From: an uncultured Duganella sp.
GTDB lineage: Bacteria > Pseudomonadota > Gammaproteobacteria > Burkholderiales > Burkholderiaceae
Length of the DNA stretch: 64,000 bases
Direction of reading: 5' to 3'
NCBI GenBank assembly: GCA_946482335.1
Contig: CAMLRG010000003.1
Span: forward strand, 1 to 64,000
In this document: positions 53,809-62,239 of the stretch, in pieces
Layout of the letters: every line of letters starts with the position of its first letter
Numbering within the stretch: the stretch's first letter is position 1
Translations under genes and position numbers: made by a program
Notes under the pieces: model-generated
Database searches by the model: none
What the model was told of the DNA's origin: nothing
What the model saw: only the letters and a program-made list of their open reading frames with translations

Positions 53809-55557
53809 TCATTCTTTCGGATATGGACTCTTGCCGCCGCTGGCGATGAATTCATCGATGCGCGCGTGCATCACCGGCAGCGGCACCGAGCCCAGTTCCA
53901 GGATGGTGTCATGGAAGGCGCGGATGTCGAACTTGCTGCCCAGCGCCCCCTCCGCTTTCCTGCGCGCCTCGAAGATCGCCATCTCGCCCAGGTAGTACGA
54001 CAGCGCCTGGCCCGGCCAGGAAATATAGCGGTCCACTTCCGTCATCACTTCGTGGGCGGACAAGGCCGTGTTCTCCATCAGGTACTGCTGCGCCTGTTCG
54101 CGGGTCCAGCCCTTGGCGTGCACCCCGGTGTCGACCACCAGGCGCGACGCGCGCCAAGCCTGGTAGCTCAGCATGCCGAAGATTTCGTACGGCGTTTCGT
54201 AGATGCCCATCTCGGTGCCCAGGCGCTCCGAATACAGCGCCCAGCCTTCGCCGTAAGCGGAAATATATGCATTGCGGAACGGCGGACGGCCCTTCTGTTC
54301 CAGCGCCAGCGGCATCTGGAAGGCATGGCCGGGCGCCGATTCATGCAAGGTCAGCGCGGGCAAAGAGTACAGCGGGCGCGCCGGCAGGTTATAGGTGTTG
54401 ACCCAGTACCCGCCAGGGCCGCCACGGCCGGACGTATAGAACGGTGCGATTTCCGGCGCCACCGGGATGATGGCGAAGCGGCTGCGCGGCAGGCGGCCGA
54501 AATACTCGGCCACCTTGCCGTCGAATTTCTTGGCGATCCAGGCCGCGCGCATCAGCAATTCTTCCGGCGTCTTGGCATAGAACTGCGGATCGGTGCGCAG
54601 GAATTGCAGGAAGGCCGGCAAGTCGCCCTGGAAGCCGACCTGCTTCATCACCGCATGCATTTCCGTGCGGATCTTGGCCATCTCGTCCAGGCCGATCTGG
54701 TGGATCTGGTCCGCGCTCAGGTTGGTGGTGGTGAATTCGACGATCTTCGACTGGTAGTAGGCTTTACCGTCCGGCAGGTTCTCCGCCGCCAGCGAGACCT
54801 TGGCCTTGGGGATGTATTCCTCGCGCATGAATTTCAGCAGTTCGGCGTGCGCCGGGATCACCTTGTCGCGGATCGCCTTCAGCGCTTCGGTGCGCAGCGT
54901 TTCCTGTTCGGCCGCCGGGATCGCGGCCGGCATCTGCTTGAACGGCTTGAAGAACACCACGTCTTCCGGCTTGGCTTCGGTGACGGCGGTAATCGACTTG
55001 TCGCGGCCTTCCAGCGTCACCTTGGGCGGTGTGAAGCCGCGCGCGAGGCCGGCGCGCATATTGGCAATCTCCTCGCCGAAATAGCGCGGCACATCGTTCA
55101 GCTGCGCCACGTAGTTGCGGTAATCGTCCGCCGTGCGGAAGGTCTTGCGCGCTTCGCCGGCCATATTGGACCAGAACGACGAGTCGGCGTTCAGCGGTTT
55201 TTCGTATTCGCGGAAGCGCTGGTTATCCAGCAGCGCCGCGACCTGCGCGCGGTACACCAGGTAGTTGATGCGCTCCTTGGCCGAAAGCTGTTCGGGCTTG
55301 ATGCTTTCGAGTTGGCGCATCGTACTTTCCCAACGCTTCCGGCGCTCCATCTGGGTGGCCGCGTCCACGCGCGGTAACTGTCGGTCAATACCGCGCACAT
55401 CGTCTTCGTCGTCTTCCAGGCGCTGCTGCTGGCGCCATTTCCACTCGGCCTGGTGGATGGCGGTGAAGCGGGCATCCGCGCTACCGGGCTTGGCGGCTGC
55501 ATAAGATGGGGAACTGAAGGCTGCTGCGATGACGAGTGCTGCGACTAACTGTTTCAT
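53809..55557 (-). CDS. DUF885-family exported protein
   Basis: A 582-residue protein with a signal peptide ([20 protein letters not shown]). It belongs to DUF885, a large family with a helical metallopeptidase-like fold. The HESAPGH motif (about residue 404) resembles the HExxH-like zinc site, and [12 protein letters not shown] follows. Members are predicted periplasmic or lipoprotein peptidases; few are characterised. It is a single gene with a hairpin between it and sulP. The gene has no obvious link to neighbours. Confidence 0.85.
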   Translation of the reverse strand: MKQLVAALVIAAAFSSPSYAAAKPGSADARFTAIHQAEWKWRQQQRLEDDEDDVRGIDRQLPRVDAATQMERRKRWESTMRQLESIKPEQLSAKERINYLVYRAQVAALLDNQRFREYEKPLNADSSFWSNMAGEARKTFRTADDYRNYVAQLNDVPRYFGEEIANMRAGLARGFTPPKVTLEGRDKSITAVTEAKPEDVVFFKPFKQMPAAIPAAEQETLRTEALKAIRDKVIPAHAELLKFMREEYIPKAKVSLAAENLPDGKAYYQSKIVEFTTTNLSADQIHQIGLDEMAKIRTEMHAVMKQVGFQGDLPAFLQFLRTDPQFYAKTPEELLMRAAWIAKKFDGKVAEYFGRLPRSRFAIIPVAPEIAPFYTSGRGGPGGYWVNTYNLPARPLYSLPALTLHESAPGHAFQMPLALEQKGRPPFRNAYISAYGEGWALYSERLGTEMGIYETPYEIFGMLSYQAWRASRLVVDTGVHAKGWTREQAQQYLMENTALSAHEVMTEVDRYISWPGQALSYYLGEMAIFEARRKAEGALGSKFDIRAFHDTILELGSVPLPVMHARIDEFIASGGKSPYPKE

Positions 55558-55610
55558 GATGCTCCCGGAGCTTGGGTTGGTAAGGTTACGGGAGGGTACA
55601 TTACGGCGAA

Positions 55611-55637
55611 AGCGCCGGCGGCGTCAATGCCGGCGCT
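55611..55637 (-). terminator. Candidate terminator of the TetR-SulP operon
   Basis: A 9-bp perfect stem AGCGCCGGC/GCCGGCGCT with a 9-nt loop lies about 45 nt past the sulP stop on the minus strand. Only CTTTC follows, so it is weak as an intrinsic terminator. Confidence 0.45.
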
Positions 55638-55681
55638 ATGCGGAAACCGCGCGTGCCACGCATGGAATCGGCAGAATCGGG

Positions 55682-57310
55682 TTAGCGCAGCTTCTTGTCG
55701 GCGATGTCGATGCTGAGGAAGACTTCGCCATTCAAGGTTTGCAACAGGTCGGACTGGCGCAAGCGGTCCATCACCGGCCCCTTCACTTCGGCCAAGTGCA
55801 GGCCGATGCCGCGCCGCGCCAGGTTCACATTCAGCTCGGACAGCGCGAACAGCGCGCTGGTATCGATCGAACTGACCGCCGTCATCGCCAGCACCAGGTT
55901 GCGCGCCGCCGGATGGCTGCGCAATTCATCCTCGATGCGCTGCTGCACCGCTTCCACATTGCCGAAGAACAGGTTGGCATCGATGCGCAACACCAATACT
56001 TCGGGCCGGGTCTGCGCCGGGTAGCGCTCGATATTGCGGAAATGCTCACTGCCGGCGATGCGCCCCAGCACCGCGATATGGGGGCGGCTGGCGCGCCAGA
56101 TCAGGGTGCCCATCGACAATGCCACCCCCACCAGCACGCCCGCCTCCACCCCCAGCAGTACGACACCGGCGCCGGACGCGAACCAGGCCAGCGCGTCGCC
56201 GCGGTCGTAGCGCCATGCGGTGCGCAGCGTGTCGAGTTCCAGCATGCCGAGCACGGCGACGATGATGGTGGCAGCCAGCACCGGCATCGGCAACAGCGCC
56301 AGCCAACCGGTCGGCGCCACCAGGGCCAGTGCCAACAGGGCCGCCGTGATGATGCTGGCCAGCGGCGTCTGGGCACCGGCGGCGAAGTTGACGGCCGAGC
56401 GCGACATGCTGCCCGTGACCGGGAATGCCCCGGCCAGCATGCTCGCCACATTGGCCGCGCCTAACCCCACCAGTTCGCGGTTGCTGACCAGTTTTTCATT
56501 GCGTTTCAGGGCCAGCGACTGCGCCGCCGACATGCTGATCAGGAAGACCACGAAGCCGACCAGCAAGCCCGGTTGCAGCAAGGGCTGCCAGTGCACGGGC
56601 GACAGCGCCAGGTTCAGTTGCGGCAAGCCCGTCGGCACCTCACCCGTGGTGCGCACGCCCATCGCCTCCAGCCCAAGCAGCTGCACCAGCAAGAGCCCAA
56701 GCAGCACCACCAGCATCGGTGCCAGGCGCGTCGCCATGTCCGCCGCGGCCGGCCGCAGGCCCAGGGTGCGCAGCAGGGGCGCCAGGTGGCTGCGCGACAG
56801 CACCAGCAGCAGCACCGCGCCGAGCCCCAGGGCGGCGCTCGGGCCATGCCAGTGCAGCGGGTCGGCGCCCAGCAAAGGCTTGAGCTGGCCCCAGGCGATC
56901 AGCAGCGCCGAGCCGACCGTGAAGCCGCTCATCACCGGACGCGAAAAGAAATTGGCGAGAAAGCCCAGCCGCAGCACGCCGCACAGCAGCAGCGCGGCCC
57001 CCGACACCAGGGCCAGTTGCGCCGCCAGCACGCTGTACAGGCCGGACCCGGGCGCTGCCATCTGGCCGACAATGGCGGCCGTCATTAGCGACACGATCGC
57101 CATCGGTCCCACCGATTGCGTCATGCTGGTGCCAAACAGGGCGTAAACGATGGGCGGCAGGATGCTGGCGTAAATGCCGGTCACCGGCGGCAAGCCGGCC
57201 ACCAGCGCATACGCCATGCCTTGCGGGATCATCATCATCGCCACCACGATGCCCGCGCTGATATCGCCCGGCAGCGCTGTGCGCCGGTATTGCCGCAGCC
57301 AGGCCAGCAT
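55682..57310 (-). CDS. SulP-family inorganic anion transporter with STAS domain
   Basis: A 542-residue SLC26/SulP transporter with 10-14 helices. The signature GDISAGIVVAMMMIPQGMAYALVAGLPPV is at the N-terminus and a STAS regulatory domain occupies about 425-540 (LRIDANLFFGNVEAVQQRI, SSIDTSALFAL). Substrate may be sulfate, bicarbonate or other anions. The ATG shares one base with the TetR stop (TGATG at 57308-57312), so the two are translationally coupled. The upstream in-frame extension lies inside the TetR gene and was rejected. Confidence 0.9.
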   Translation of the reverse strand: MLAWLRQYRRTALPGDISAGIVVAMMMIPQGMAYALVAGLPPVTGIYASILPPIVYALFGTSMTQSVGPMAIVSLMTAAIVGQMAAPGSGLYSVLAAQLALVSGAALLLCGVLRLGFLANFFSRPVMSGFTVGSALLIAWGQLKPLLGADPLHWHGPSAALGLGAVLLLVLSRSHLAPLLRTLGLRPAAADMATRLAPMLVVLLGLLLVQLLGLEAMGVRTTGEVPTGLPQLNLALSPVHWQPLLQPGLLVGFVVFLISMSAAQSLALKRNEKLVSNRELVGLGAANVASMLAGAFPVTGSMSRSAVNFAAGAQTPLASIITAALLALALVAPTGWLALLPMPVLAATIIVAVLGMLELDTLRTAWRYDRGDALAWFASGAGVVLLGVEAGVLVGVALSMGTLIWRASRPHIAVLGRIAGSEHFRNIERYPAQTRPEVLVLRIDANLFFGNVEAVQQRIEDELRSHPAARNLVLAMTAVSSIDTSALFALSELNVNLARRGIGLHLAEVKGPVMDRLRQSDLLQTLNGEVFLSIDIADKKLR

Positions 57311-57879
57311 CAACGGTCCTGCTCCAGCGCGGACAGCACGGCAGCCAGGATTTCGTCGGACAAGGCCTTGTTGCCGACCGAACGTGACAGGACCAGGCCG
57401 CCCACCATGGCGGCATAGGTGGCAATCGCATCGCGCCGCCGCTGCGCCGGGTCGCCGGGCAGCACCCGCGCCAGCGCCTCCAGTTGCGCATTGAAGCTGG
57501 CATCCATCGCATGCCGCACTTCGGGGCCGACACGCGACACGTCCGGCCCGAGCGACGCCAGGGCGCAACCCTTGCCCGGATTGTCGCGATGCTTGGCAGT
57601 CAGGTACATATGCGCCAGTGCGCTGCGCGGCTTGGCGGGGGCCGGCTCCAGCAGTTCGCGCCAGCGCTGGGCCGAATGCTCCATCGCCTTGCCGAACGCT
57701 TCGGCCAGCAAGTCTTCCTTGGAGGCGAAGTGGCCATAAAAGCCGCCATGCGTCAGGCCGGCGCATTTCATCAGGTCGGCCACGCCAATGCCGTCATAGC
57801 CCTTTTCCCGGAACAGCCGCGATGCCGTCTCAACGATGCGTTCGCGGTTCTGCGCCGACTGCTCCCTGCTCACACGCAT
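57310..57879 (-). CDS. TetR-family regulator
   Basis: A 189-residue TetR regulator. The N-terminal HTH contains ERIVETASRLFREKGYDGIGVADLM and AGLTHGGFYGHFASKEDLL. The C-terminal domain (TetR_C type, about 80-185) binds an unknown ligand. It is the first gene of an operon with a SulP transporter, which it probably controls. Confidence 0.9.
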   Translation of the reverse strand: MRVSREQSAQNRERIVETASRLFREKGYDGIGVADLMKCAGLTHGGFYGHFASKEDLLAEAFGKAMEHSAQRWRELLEPAPAKPRSALAHMYLTAKHRDNPGKGCALASLGPDVSRVGPEVRHAMDASFNAQLEALARVLPGDPAQRRRDAIATYAAMVGGLVLSRSVGNKALSDEILAAVLSALEQDR

Positions 57880-57900
57880 GATCGTCCTTGCTTCCCAAAT

Positions 57901-58278
57901 CTAAATAGTTTCAACCAATTCCGAATATTGGCACAGGATGGCGTCCGCGGTCAGCAGCCGCAGCGGCTCGCAGATGGCTTGCGCCACCAGCATGCGGTCG
58001 AACGGGTCGCGATGGATGTCCGGCAATTGGGCCACCATGGCGGCATGGCTTGCCGAAATTGGCAGCTCGCGGAAGCCGCTGTTGGCAATTTCCGCCACCA
58101 GTTGGCCGACGTCGGCCTCCAGCTTGCCGAGGCGCACCTTGAGCGACGCTTCCCATATCGATGCGCTGCTGACAAACACCGCCGATGCCGCGACGATACT
58201 GTCGCGTACCGTTTGCGGCAGATCCGGGTGATCCTGCAACCACCAAAGGTAGACATGCGTGTCCAGCAGGATACGCAT
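57901..58278 (-). CDS. PIN-domain toxin, VapC type
   Basis: A 125-residue PIN ribonuclease with the acidic catalytic residues D6 (ILLDTHVYLWW), E43 (SASIWEASLK) and D91/D94 (DPFDRMLVAQ). It cleaves RNA, probably a tRNA or rRNA, when its antitoxin is lost. The preferred ATG (58278) overlaps the antitoxin stop (TGATG); a GTG one codon upstream is possible. Partner gene adjacent, as usual. Confidence 0.9.
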   Translation of the reverse strand: MRILLDTHVYLWWLQDHPDLPQTVRDSIVAASAVFVSSASIWEASLKVRLGKLEADVGQLVAEIANSGFRELPISASHAAMVAQLPDIHRDPFDRMLVAQAICEPLRLLTADAILCQYSELVETI

Positions 58279-58508
58279 CACTGGCCTTCGAACGCCACTT
58301 GATCATCCCCCGGCAGCGGAGCGTCGAAATCGGCGGCAATCCGGATTTTGCCCTTCATTGCGCCTGGCTTGCGGGCCGCCTCCGTCACTGGCACCAGCAT
58401 GGCCGCCGGCTTGCCCGCCTTGGCGATCATCACCACCTCGCCCTGCCCTACGGCCTCGATCAGTTTCGAGAATTGGGTCTTTGCTTCGTGAATATTGACA
58501 GTTTGCAT
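58278..58508 (-). CDS. Phd/YefM-type antitoxin
   Basis: A 76-residue antitoxin with the Phd fold: TVNIHEAKTQFSKLIEAVGQGEVVMIAKAGKPAAMLVPV. The N-terminal half binds the promoter and the C-terminal tail (IAADFDAPLPGDDQVAFEG) neutralises the PIN toxin. It precedes the toxin with a one-base overlap. Upstream (58509-58571) is a short AT-richer gap that should hold the autoregulated promoter. Confidence 0.9.
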   Translation of the reverse strand: MQTVNIHEAKTQFSKLIEAVGQGEVVMIAKAGKPAAMLVPVTEAARKPGAMKGKIRIAADFDAPLPGDDQVAFEGQ

Positions 58509-58571
58509 AGGACTCGCCTGGATCGACTTAGTCTAGCTTAGTCCATTTACCCCGGCGAAGCAAGCCGGGCT

Positions 58572-60020
58572 TCAGCGCGCCATCGCCAGTTCGACGCAAT
58601 TGCGCCCTGCCCGCTTGGCGCGGTGCAGGGCGGCCTCCAGCCGCGTCACCAGTTCGGTCGCGCCCTCATCGGGCGCCAGCTGGGCCACGCTGAAGCTGGC
58701 CGTCACCGCATCGGCGCCCGGCAGTTCGGCACCGGCGATGGTTTGGCGCAATTCTTCGGCCAGCTTGTACGCATCGATCGCGACGGTGTGCGTGGCGATG
58801 ACCAGGAATTGTTCGCCGCGGATACGCGCCATCGTGTCCGAGTTGCGCAGCCGGGACTGGACCAGGCTGGCCAACATGGCCAGGGCACGGTCGCCGGTGG
58901 TGTAGCCATACAGCTCATTGATGGTGCGGAAGCTATCAATGTCAAAAGCAATCAGCGCCAAGGGCAAGCCATAGCGGCGGGCCCGCCGGATTTCGCCATC
59001 GAGGACTTGCTCGCCCTGGCGCCGGTTCGCCACGCCGGTCAAGCCGTCAAACGGCGTGATCTGGGTGATTTCCAGGCCCAGCGCATTGTTTTGCTGGCGC
59101 AGCTCGCTCATCACCATGCCGAAGCTGATCAGTTGGGCAGCAGAGCCAAAGCAGCTGAAATGTTCGCGGCTCATGGTCAGCGGGCGGTCGAACAGCATGC
59201 ACACGGCACCGAGCAAAGGCCCGCCCGGTTCGCCCCGCAGCGGGAAGGCCAGCAGCATATGCACTCCCTGTTCATCGAGCAAGGCGGCCAGCTCCGCATC
59301 GCCGGCCTTGGCGGGAGCGTCGAGCAGCACCAATTCGCCGCGCCGCACCGGCGCCTCGACCAGCTCGGCACGGCCGCCCAGCACTTCCTTCATGTCGAGG
59401 TCGATGCGCCCGTCCTGCGCCACCAGCCGTAGTGCGCCATCGTCGACGGCTTGCAGCAAGGCGGCATGGCAGATGCCGGGATAACTGCACAGGGCATTGC
59501 AAATGCGGGTGCCCATGCGTTCGATTTCTTCCGAGCCGTAGAGCGCGCGCTGCAAGCTGCGCTGGATCGACAGCAAATCGTTCAAATCCGCTTCCAGGTC
59601 GAGCAAATGCTGATGGGCCGATGCCTTGGTATTGGCGGCCGGTGCCAGCAAGGCCGTCACCGCGTCGCGCAAGGCTTGCGGCGCGACCGGCGTGATGCGG
59701 TAAGCCAGCGGCCCCTGGGCCATCAGCTCAGCCATGGTGGCGGAACGGGTAAAGGGGCACAGCACCAGCACCGGCGCGCCCGCCCGGCTGCGCACCAGGG
59801 CGGCCAGCTCATGGCCGCTGGCCATGGCCGGGCCATCCAGATCGATGACCAGCAGGGAAATCCTGTTGTGCGCCAGCGCATGGCGCGCGCTGGCAATGCT
59901 GTCCGCAGTCAGCAAACGGTCGAACGACTCCGCACAAACAGCCATGAATTCCTGGCGCCGCGCGGCATCGGGATAGAGGAAAAGGCCAGTCCGGGAACGG
60001 CGGCCCGCAGCATTCGGCAT
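58572..60020 (-). CDS. Receiver-like/GAF/GGDEF protein with a degenerate GGDEF signature
   Basis: A 482-residue cytoplasmic protein in three parts. Residues about 12-125 resemble a receiver domain (LFLYPDAARRQEFM, LLVIDLDGPAMASGHE), about 155-310 a GAF domain, and about 320-480 a GGDEF domain (ITPFDGLTGVANRRQGEQV, IAFDIDSFRTINELYG). In place of GG(D/E)EF the active-site loop reads ARIRGEQFLVI. Loss of the GGDEF residues makes diguanylate cyclase activity doubtful; it may bind GTP or act as a scaffold. The conserved FDIDSF Mg-binding aspartates remain. Single gene upstream of the toxin-antitoxin pair. Confidence 0.85.
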   Translation of the reverse strand: MPNAAGRRSRTGLFLYPDAARRQEFMAVCAESFDRLLTADSIASARHALAHNRISLLVIDLDGPAMASGHELAALVRSRAGAPVLVLCPFTRSATMAELMAQGPLAYRITPVAPQALRDAVTALLAPAANTKASAHQHLLDLEADLNDLLSIQRSLQRALYGSEEIERMGTRICNALCSYPGICHAALLQAVDDGALRLVAQDGRIDLDMKEVLGGRAELVEAPVRRGELVLLDAPAKAGDAELAALLDEQGVHMLLAFPLRGEPGGPLLGAVCMLFDRPLTMSREHFSCFGSAAQLISFGMVMSELRQQNNALGLEITQITPFDGLTGVANRRQGEQVLDGEIRRARRYGLPLALIAFDIDSFRTINELYGYTTGDRALAMLASLVQSRLRNSDTMARIRGEQFLVIATHTVAIDAYKLAEELRQTIAGAELPGADAVTASFSVAQLAPDEGATELVTRLEAALHRAKRAGRNCVELAMAR

Positions 60021-60133
60021 GGAGCCTAGTGTGCCACAAGTTCATTCCAGACAACATCCCTTTTATGTGTGGGAGCGCACGGTTAGCAACGTTGCCACAG
60101 CAAATACTGGACTTCCGAGCACAGGAGGAAGTC

Positions 60134-61120
60134 ATGGCCAATTCGCAGCAAAAGACGGGCGCGGGCAGCGAACAGCGCACCGTCCAGCAGGAACAGGACC
60201 AGCGTGACGCGGCCCGACCGAAAACGGAGGACAAGCAAGAGCCGGTGCAGGCCGGCATGCGCGATTACCCGGCGCCACCGTTGTCCGAAAAGCACCTCGA
60301 AAAGCCCGGCCTGGAGCACCAGATGCAGTTGAAACCCCAATTCATGGCACCCGACTATTGCGGCAGCGGCAAACTGGCCGGCATGGCGGCACTGGTGACC
60401 GGCGGCGATTCCGGCATCGGCCGCGCCGTCGCGGTGCTGTATGCACGCGAAGGGGCCGACGTTGCCCTGGTTTATCTGCCGGAAGAGCAGAAGGATGCCG
60501 AGGAAACCAAACAGCATGTGGAGGCCGAAGGCCAGCGCTGCATCCTGCTCCCCGGCGACGTGCGCGACCCGGCCTTCTGCCGCCAGGCGATCGATGAAAT
60601 GCTGCGCGCTTTCGGCCGCATCGACATCCTGGTCAACAATGCCGCCTTCCAGGAACACGCCGGGTCGCTGGAAGAACTGTCCGAAGAGCGCTTCGACTTG
60701 ACCATGAAAACCAATATCTATGGCTATTTCCACATGGCCAAAGCCGCGTTGCCGCACATGAAACGCGGCAGCTCGATCCTCAACACCGGTTCGGTGGTCG
60801 GCTTGCGCGGCTCGAAACAATTGCTCGATTACTCGACCACCAAGGGCGCGATCCACGCCTTCACCATGTCGCTGGCGTCGAGCTTGCTGGACAAAGGCAT
60901 CCGGGTCAACGCGGTAGCGCCAGGCCCGGTCTGGACACCGCTCAACCCGGCCGACCAGACGCCGGACAAGGTCGAGCAATTCGGTGCCCAGACCGATATG
61001 CACCGCCCGGCGCAGCCGGAGGAAATTTCGCCGGCCTTCGTATTCCTGGCGGCGCCCTCATGCGCCAGCTATATCACCGGCATCGTGCTGCCGATCACCG
61101 GCAGCGTAGGAGGACAGTAA
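60134..61120 (+). CDS. Short-chain dehydrogenase/reductase (YghA-like)
   Basis: A 328-residue SDR with a hydrophilic N-terminal extension (about 1-75). Cofactor motif TGGDSGIGR is at 89-97, the NNAA motif follows in DILVNNAAFQEH, and the catalytic Tyr/Lys are Y233 and K237 in DYSTTKGA. These extended SDRs are common stress or desiccation-related genes. AGGAGG precedes the ATG. The stop overlaps the start of the Ku gene by one base (TAATG), so the two form an operon. Confidence 0.9.
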   Translation: MANSQQKTGAGSEQRTVQQEQDQRDAARPKTEDKQEPVQAGMRDYPAPPLSEKHLEKPGLEHQMQLKPQFMAPDYCGSGKLAGMAALVTGGDSGIGRAVAVLYAREGADVALVYLPEEQKDAEETKQHVEAEGQRCILLPGDVRDPAFCRQAIDEMLRAFGRIDILVNNAAFQEHAGSLEELSEERFDLTMKTNIYGYFHMAKAALPHMKRGSSILNTGSVVGLRGSKQLLDYSTTKGAIHAFTMSLASSLLDKGIRVNAVAPGPVWTPLNPADQTPDKVEQFGAQTDMHRPAQPEEISPAFVFLAAPSCASYITGIVLPITGSVGGQ

Positions 61121-62136
61121 TGGCACGGGCACTGTGGAAAGGCGCGATCAGCTTTGGCCTGGTGCATATTCCGGTGGAATTGCACAAGGCGGTCGAATCG
61201 CATGACCTGGACTTGACCATGCTCGATAAGCGCGACTTTTCGCCGATCGGCTTCAAGCGCTACAACAAGGCGACGGGCAAGGAAGTCACCTGGGACAACA
61301 TCGTCAAGGGCTACGAGTACAGCGATGGCGAGTACGTGGTGCTGAGCGACGAGGACTTACGGCTCGCCAATCCCAAGGCGACCCAGACCATCGACATCAT
61401 GGCCTTCGTCGACGCCGACTCGGTGCCGCTGACGTTTTATGAAACACCCTATTACCTGTCACCCGGCCGCGGCGGCGACAAGGTCTATGCGCTTTTGCGC
61501 GAAACGCTGCGCAAGGCGGGCAGGATTGCCATCGCCACGGTGGTGATCCGCACACGCCAGCACCTGTGCGCCCTGGTCGCGGTGGGCGACGGGATCCTCA
61601 TGAACACCTTGCGCTATGCGACTGAAATCCGCAGCCCGGAAGACCTCAAGCTGCCGGGCGACGCGGGCATCACCGACAAGGAGCTGAAGATGGCCTTGTC
61701 GCTGGTGGAAGACATGAGCGAGACGTGGAAGCCCAAGGAATACCACGACACCTACCGCGAGGATGTGCTCAAGCTGGTGGAGAAAAAGGTGCAGGCGGGG
61801 CAAACCCATACCATCACCGCGCCTTCCGGCGAAGCGCCGGTGCCCAAAGCCAGCAATGTGGTCGACCTGGTGGCGCTGCTCAAGCAAAGCCTCGGCTCGA
61901 AGGGCCGCGGCGCCGCTGCGCCGGCCGAGGAACCGGAAGAGGAGGACGAGGAAGCCGCGCCACGCGCACCACGCGCCCGCCGCAGCACGGGCGCCGGGGC
62001 CAGCACGACGCGCAGTACCAGCGCGCGCACCGCCGCCAAGAGCGCCGCCAAACCGGCCGCGGCCAAACGCAGCAGCGGGACCAGTGCAGGCAAGTCCAGC
62101 GCCAAGACGGCCGCAACGCGGCGCAAAGCCGCCTAG
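61120..62136 (+). CDS. ku: DNA end-binding protein Ku
   Basis: A 338-residue bacterial Ku homodimer subunit. It begins MARALWKGAISFGLVHIPVELH and contains the Ku core to about residue 270. The C-terminus (about 275-338) is an Ala/Lys/Arg/Thr-rich tail that probably adds DNA binding. Ku binds double-strand ends and recruits LigD, whose gene is convergent (stop-to-stop gap 103 nt). The start shares a base with the stop of the SDR gene. Confidence 0.95.
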   Translation: MARALWKGAISFGLVHIPVELHKAVESHDLDLTMLDKRDFSPIGFKRYNKATGKEVTWDNIVKGYEYSDGEYVVLSDEDLRLANPKATQTIDIMAFVDADSVPLTFYETPYYLSPGRGGDKVYALLRETLRKAGRIAIATVVIRTRQHLCALVAVGDGILMNTLRYATEIRSPEDLKLPGDAGITDKELKMALSLVEDMSETWKPKEYHDTYREDVLKLVEKKVQAGQTHTITAPSGEAPVPKASNVVDLVALLKQSLGSKGRGAAAPAEEPEEEDEEAAPRAPRARRSTGAGASTTRSTSARTAAKSAAKPAAAKRSSGTSAGKSSAKTAATRRKAA

Positions 62137-62239
62137 CGATTGGCGCGCTGCGGCCACGGCTACCGGCGCGATAGCGCCGCGCGCACCGCCCGGCCGGCCC
62201 GCCGACACCGAGCCACTGCCGGCGCACCCGCTGGCGCCA

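Noticed and set aside
57310..57766. Upstream extension of the SulP protein
   Set aside because: It lies fully within the TetR gene in another frame; the ATG at 57310 gives the typical family N-terminus.
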